Shown here: positions 60,715 to 64,000 of the stretch, in pieces
Layout of the letters: each line of letters begins with the position of its first letter
Position numbering within the stretch: the first letter of the stretch is position 1
Origin: an uncultured Bacteroidales bacterium
Lineage (GTDB): Bacteria > Bacteroidota > Bacteroidia > Bacteroidales > P3
Reading direction: 5' to 3'
DNA length: 64,000 bases
Assembly: GCA_900314925.1 (NCBI GenBank)
Contig: OMXC01000010.1
Location: 99,632-163,631, forward strand
Translations under genes and position numbers: made by a program
The notes under the pieces: model-generated
What the model saw: only the letters and a program-made list of their open reading frames with translations
The model's database searches: none
Told to the model about the DNA's origin: nothing

Positions 60715-63294
60715 ATGAAACGTACAGTGGTGGCATTGCTGCTGGCCCTGGCGCTGGGCGCCGGGGCGCAGAGGCAGGTTAATCTCGGCCTGATACCCAC
60801 GCCGCAGAGGGTGGAGGTCGATGGTGAATGGTCAAGTGTCAAAGGTGATGTGCTGAACGTCAAGGAAAAGCGTGTCGACACGCTGCCGGTGGAAGCCAAC
60901 CTCGACCAGGCCTATCAGCTCGTCGTCGGGCGCAGGAAGGTGACTGTACTCTATGTGGATGAAGAGGGTTTGCGCAATGCGCGCCTGACGCTGGCGCAGC
61001 TGCAGCAGATCTATGGCGACAGAATGCCCTGCTGCACCATCACCGACTGGCCGGCATATAAGTACCGCGGATGGATGGACGACCAGAGCCGCGGGCCCGT
61101 GCCGCACCGGGCCTTCCGCCAGCGGCAGTGGCAGACGCTGCATGCCCTGAAGTACAACTTCTGCAACTACTACACCGAGCACACCCTCTACCAGGAGGAG
61201 TTCCCCGACCTGGCGCCGGCCTACCTCGCCGACTGCACGCCGCACCCCGACGAGGTCATCAACCTGCAGCTCTTCGCCCATGCCGAAGAGACGCTGAAGA
61301 TACCCTTCTACGAGAACCTGAAGGACAGCAAGGCCAACTACGACCCCGGCAACCCCGCGGTCTACGACTTCCTGCGCAAGCGCATCAAGGCCGCCTGCGA
61401 CCGCATCCCCAACTCGCCTTTCTTCATCATCAACTGCGACGAGACCGAGCAGCTCGGCACCGGACGCGCCAAGAAACTGGTGGACGAGAAGGGCGCAGAC
61501 CAGGTGTATGTGGACTTCATCAACAAGTGCGTGGCTCTTGTTGATGAAGTGGGTAGTGGACAGTGGACAGTGGACAGCAGTCGGGGTCAAGCGCTACCCA
61601 CTACCCACTATCCACTATCCACTCCAAGAATAGCCATGTGGGGCGACATCGTGGCCAAGAACCCCGAGATGATGCGCCAGCTGCCCAAGGACATGACCTA
61701 CATCATGTGGGCCTACGAACCGATAGACAGCTTCCGCCACCTCATAGCCCCCTTCAAGAACCAGGGCAACCCCTTCTGGGTGGCCGCCTCGACGGGCCAC
61801 AGCGCCACCATGACCTCCACGCCGCAGCGCTATATCAAGAACATCGCCAACCTGTATAGGGACGGCTACCGCGACGGTGCCGAGGGCGCCATGCTCACCT
61901 GCTGGGACGACAACGGCGAGGCCCTCTTCGACAACAGCTGGCACGCCCAGTACTGGGCCGCCGAGATGGCCTGGAACCCACTCAAAACAGACGACCCCGA
62001 GGAGCTGAAGCAACGGGAACGGCAGTTCAACGAGAACTTTGAGCAGCTCTTCTATGGCTCCACCGGCAAGGTGAAAGACCTCTATGCCGTCGGCGCCCTG
62101 ATGTACAACCCCGCCGTCGGTGACTGGTATACCAGCGCCGCGCTGATGGAACCCCTGCTCAACTTCAACCCCGACAACACCGCCCCCGCCATGGGCGAGC
62201 GCGTGGAGACGGTGAGCCACATGATTGACGACATCCATGTCGACTCCGCCGCCAACCCACACGCCCACTACGCCCTGCGCCGCATCGCGCTCACCGCCGA
62301 CAAGTGCCATTTGCGCATGGCGATACACAGCGCGTTGGAAATCCCTGACATGTACTCCGACTGCCGTGGCTACGCCGAGGATTACCTGCGGGACCTCTTC
62401 GACCTCAAGCGCGAGTACCTACGCCTCTGGGACCAGGAGAACGGCGACTACGAACGCTATGTGGTAATGAATAGATATGACGCGCTCGCGCGCGAGGTGC
62501 TCGACCTCGACCGCCATGTATTTATGAGTGTGGGTAGTGGGGAGTGTGCACTACCCACTGTCACCCTCCGCACCCTCTACAACGACCGCCCCATCTACTA
62601 CACCCTCGACGGCTCCGAGCCCGACTCCACCTCGACCCGCTACACCGGCCCCTTCCCCTTGGAACGCTCCGCCACCATCAAGGCTATCAGTTACAACGAA
62701 TACGGCGAAGGCGTGGTCAGCGAGCAGTACCTGCTGAGCCACCTCGGCATGGGCGCCAAGATAACGCTGGGCACGCAGTACAGCACCTACAAGGCCATCT
62801 ACAGCGGCGGCGGCCCCGAAGGTCTCATCGACGGCCAGCTGGGCAGCAGCGCCACCTACGCCGACGGCCACTGGCAGGGCTACTGGGGCGACAGCATCGA
62901 CGCCGTCATCGACTTCGGCAAGCCTACTGAAATCCACGAGGTAAGCATGCGTTTCATGCAGAATACCTTCGACTGGATTCTGGCACCGAAAGATATCCGT
63001 ATCTATGTCTCCGACGACGGTTGTGAGTGGCGTTTCCTACCCAATCTACCGTTCTCTATGGATCCGCGCGAGACAGGGATGCGCCTGAGGTACTACAATA
63101 TCAAGGTTGAAGAAGTGGTGTTTGAGAAACCTTCCAAGGGAAAGAGGATGGAAAAAGAACTTGCATTCCCTTCCATCAATCCCACAGTCCGCTACCTTAG
63201 GGTTGTCGTTCCCAACCCAGGGACGCTGCCCTCGTGGCACCCCGCTCCCGGCCAGCCCTCCTATCTCTTCACCGACGAGATTGTGATACGCTGA
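60715..63294 (+). CDS. Exported GH20-family beta-N-acetylhexosaminidase-like protein
   Basis: 859 aa with a signal peptide (VVALLLALALGAGAQ). After an N-terminal domain (about 20-115) the catalytic barrel opens YKYRGWMDDQSRG and carries the GH20 Asp-Glu pair D242-E243 in INCDETEQLGTG. The later WDDNGEALFD and WAAEMAWNP are barrel landmarks. Near residue 610 a chitobiase-type C-terminal fold follows (IYYTLDGSEPDSTSTRYTGPF), then a discoidin-like module (about 690-855). It removes terminal GlcNAc or GalNAc, probably from host or dietary glycans. Three 7-bp-period arrays lie inside the gene without disrupting the frame (60821, 61548 and 62530). Confidence 0.88.
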   Translation: MKRTVVALLLALALGAGAQRQVNLGLIPTPQRVEVDGEWSSVKGDVLNVKEKRVDTLPVEANLDQAYQLVVGRRKVTVLYVDEEGLRNARLTLAQLQQIYGDRMPCCTITDWPAYKYRGWMDDQSRGPVPHRAFRQRQWQTLHALKYNFCNYYTEHTLYQEEFPDLAPAYLADCTPHPDEVINLQLFAHAEETLKIPFYENLKDSKANYDPGNPAVYDFLRKRIKAACDRIPNSPFFIINCDETEQLGTGRAKKLVDEKGADQVYVDFINKCVALVDEVGSGQWTVDSSRGQALPTTHYPLSTPRIAMWGDIVAKNPEMMRQLPKDMTYIMWAYEPIDSFRHLIAPFKNQGNPFWVAASTGHSATMTSTPQRYIKNIANLYRDGYRDGAEGAMLTCWDDNGEALFDNSWHAQYWAAEMAWNPLKTDDPEELKQRERQFNENFEQLFYGSTGKVKDLYAVGALMYNPAVGDWYTSAALMEPLLNFNPDNTAPAMGERVETVSHMIDDIHVDSAANPHAHYALRRIALTADKCHLRMAIHSALEIPDMYSDCRGYAEDYLRDLFDLKREYLRLWDQENGDYERYVVMNRYDALAREVLDLDRHVFMSVGSGECALPTVTLRTLYNDRPIYYTLDGSEPDSTSTRYTGPFPLERSATIKAISYNEYGEGVVSEQYLLSHLGMGAKITLGTQYSTYKAIYSGGGPEGLIDGQLGSSATYADGHWQGYWGDSIDAVIDFGKPTEIHEVSMRFMQNTFDWILAPKDIRIYVSDDGCEWRFLPNLPFSMDPRETGMRLRYYNIKVEEVVFEKPSKGKRMEKELAFPSINPTVRYLRVVVPNPGTLPSWHPAPGQPSYLFTDEIVIR
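60821..60848. repeat. 7-bp-period array inside the GH20 gene (site 1)
   Basis: Heptamers ATGGTGA, ATGGTCA, AGTGTCA and AAGGTGA encode residues 36-45 (DGEWSSVKGD) just after the family opening IPTPQRVEV. Confidence 0.7.
61548..61620. repeat. Opposed 7-bp-period arrays inside the GH20 gene (site 2)
   Basis: Four heptamers AGTGGGT/AGTGGAC (61548-61575), a 17-nt centre and four heptamers ACTACCC/ACTATCC in the complementary sense (61593-61620). They add about 25 residues (GSGQWTVDS ... PTTHYPLST) to the catalytic barrel between KCVALVDE and PRIAMWGD. Confidence 0.93.
62530..62558. repeat. Inverted repeat of the same type inside the GH20 gene (site 3)
   Basis: GTGGGTAGTG (62530-62539) and CACTACCCAC (62549-62558) are perfectly complementary across 9 nt. 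They encode VGSGECALPT at a domain border and share the AGTGGGT heptamer with site 2. Confidence 0.88.
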
Positions 63295-63337
63295 ACTTTG
63301 CATGTAAATAAAAGGTAATTAGTTAATTGCATAGATT

Positions 63338-63382
63338 TTGCCCTCTTTTTGGCCGTTTTTGCCGGAAAGAGGGCAATTTTTG
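63338..63382 (+). terminator. Terminator of the metK-hydE-GH20 operon
   Basis: TTGCCCTCTTT (63338-63348) and AAAGAGGGCAA (63366-63376) form a perfect 11-bp stem, with an inner GGCC/CCGG region, and are followed by TTTTTG. Confidence 0.88.
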
Positions 63383-63510
63383 TGCAGAAAAAGATTGTAG
63401 GAGGGCTTTGTGCAACGCGGTTTTGCTATGGTTGCAAAAAATATTTTGGTATGCAAGATGCTGTTATTCATGTTAAATGGGTGTGAGGATGAAATTATTT
63501 TGAAAAAATA

Positions 63511-63542
63511 TTTGGTGGGAATGAAAAAAGGTTGTACTTTTG
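63511..63542 (+). promoter_or_regulatory. Promoter of the rRNA operon
   Basis: TTTG (63511-63514) and TACTTTTG (63535-63542) are separated by 20 nt, about 130 nt upstream of the 16S 5' end. The rest of the 380-nt gap after the GH20 gene is AT-rich, with the terminator and the rRNA leader. Confidence 0.75.
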
Positions 63543-63604
63543 CAGCCGTTTTCCGCCAGAGGAGAACAGAGAAATTTGACATGATGAGAAGAAAGAGATA
63601 GCGT

Positions 63605-63639
63605 GTGTCGGCATACATATATAGATATGTGTGCGACAC
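63605..63639 (+). other. Leader hairpin upstream of 16S rRNA
   Basis: GTGTCG and CGACAC close a stem continuing through ACATAT/ATATGT with one bulge and one wobble pair, loop ATAG. It lies in the transcribed leader and may be a processing or antitermination structure. Confidence 0.6.
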
Positions 63640-63674
63640 GAAGACGAGTCAAAAGGTAAAACGAAACAATTCTT

Positions 63675-64000
63675 ACAATGAAGAGTTTGATCCTGGCTCA
63701 GGATGAACGCTAGCGGCAGGCTTAACACATGCAAGTCGAGGGGTAACGCGGTGTAGCAATACACTGGCGACGACCGGCGCACGGGTGCGTAACGCGTATG
63801 CAACCTGCCTCGCACAGGGGGATAACGGAGTGAAAATTCCACTAATATCCCATGGTGTTGCGGAATCGCATGGTTCTGTAACTAAAGCTTCGGTGGTGCG
63901 AGATGGGCATGCGTGACATTAGGTAGTTGGCGGGGCAACGGCCCACCAAGCCGACGATGTCTAGGGGAGCTGAGAGGCTTATCCCCCACACTGGTACTGA
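63675..64000 (+). rRNA. 16S ribosomal RNA, 5' part (continues beyond the window)
   Basis: The universal 5' sequence AGAGTTTGATCCTGGCTCAG begins at 63682, placing nucleotide 1 near 63675 by comparison with E. coli numbering. It continues with GATGAACGCTAGCGGCAGGC, TTAACACATGCAAGTCGAGG and GGCGCACGGGTGCGTAACGC, the pattern of Bacteroidales. Only about 326 nt are inside the window, which is too little for a genus call. Transcription is from the promoter at 63511-63542. Confidence 0.98.

Overview
The window comes from a GC-rich, anaerobic member of the Bacteroidota, most likely the order Bacteroidales. Five observations support this. Promoters have the Bacteroidota form (TTTG, about 19 nt, TAnnTTTG). 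Two type IX secretion (T9SS) sorting domains sit alongside a full-length SprA translocon. DUF4270, DUF4249/TonB-receptor and rSAM/lipoprotein families are present. HydE, an [FeFe]-hydrogenase maturase, implies anaerobic life. The 5' end of a 16S rRNA gene lies at the right edge. No closer assignment is made. Most genes sit in tight same-strand operons with 4-nt ATGA overlaps.

Layout. 1-5.4 kb: end of a T9SS-secreted protein and a RecQ helicase (+), convergent with a minus-strand operon glycogen-synthase-like / DUF4270 lipoprotein / MORN-repeat protein / Maf. 6.5-14.4 kb (+): purM, tRNA-Gly(CCC), YitT, a glycosyltransferase operon ending in a 919-aa TPR/PD40/OmpA-like protein, and an alpha/beta hydrolase. 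14.8-17.4 kb: gdhA, a YugP-like zinc peptidase and aroQ. 17.4-22.1 kb (-): phospholipid genes (cardiolipin synthase, CDP-alcohol phosphatidyltransferase), panC with a holin-like membrane protein, a four-helix-bundle (S23-type) islet, and tsaC. 22.3-38.5 kb (+): M64 peptidase, beta-helix lipoprotein, ruvA, sprA, TPR protein, dedA, sufS, recN, aroK. 38.5-43.2 kb (-): nucleoside kinase, aminopeptidase P, and a radical SAM/lipoprotein pair. 43.3 kb (+): DAHP synthase/chorismate mutase. 44.4-57.4 kb (-): rplU-rpmA, glnA-folK-TonB receptor-DUF4249, a 1910-aa T9SS adhesin, and a MntA/HepT toxin-antitoxin pair. 58.2-63.3 kb (+): SAM-II riboswitch-metK-hydE-GH20 hexosaminidase. 63.5 kb to the edge: rRNA promoter, leader and 16S rRNA.

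How the genes connect. gdhA and glnA handle ammonium assimilation. aroQ, aroK and aroG-pheA-type genes give scattered parts of the shikimate route. sprA together with two sorting-domain proteins shows a working T9SS. recQ, ruvA and recN serve recombination and repair.

The most unusual content is not coding. Six intergenic spacers carry palindromic elements built on an 11-bp period, two of them nearly identical inverted copies. At least seven sites carry 7-bp-period arrays whose sequence differs from site to site but whose period does not. Several of these abut start or stop codons, and three lie inside one hexosaminidase gene without breaking its frame. An 8-bp-period array brackets the S23-type gene in inverted orientation. 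The repeat period, rather than the repeat sequence, seems to be what is conserved.
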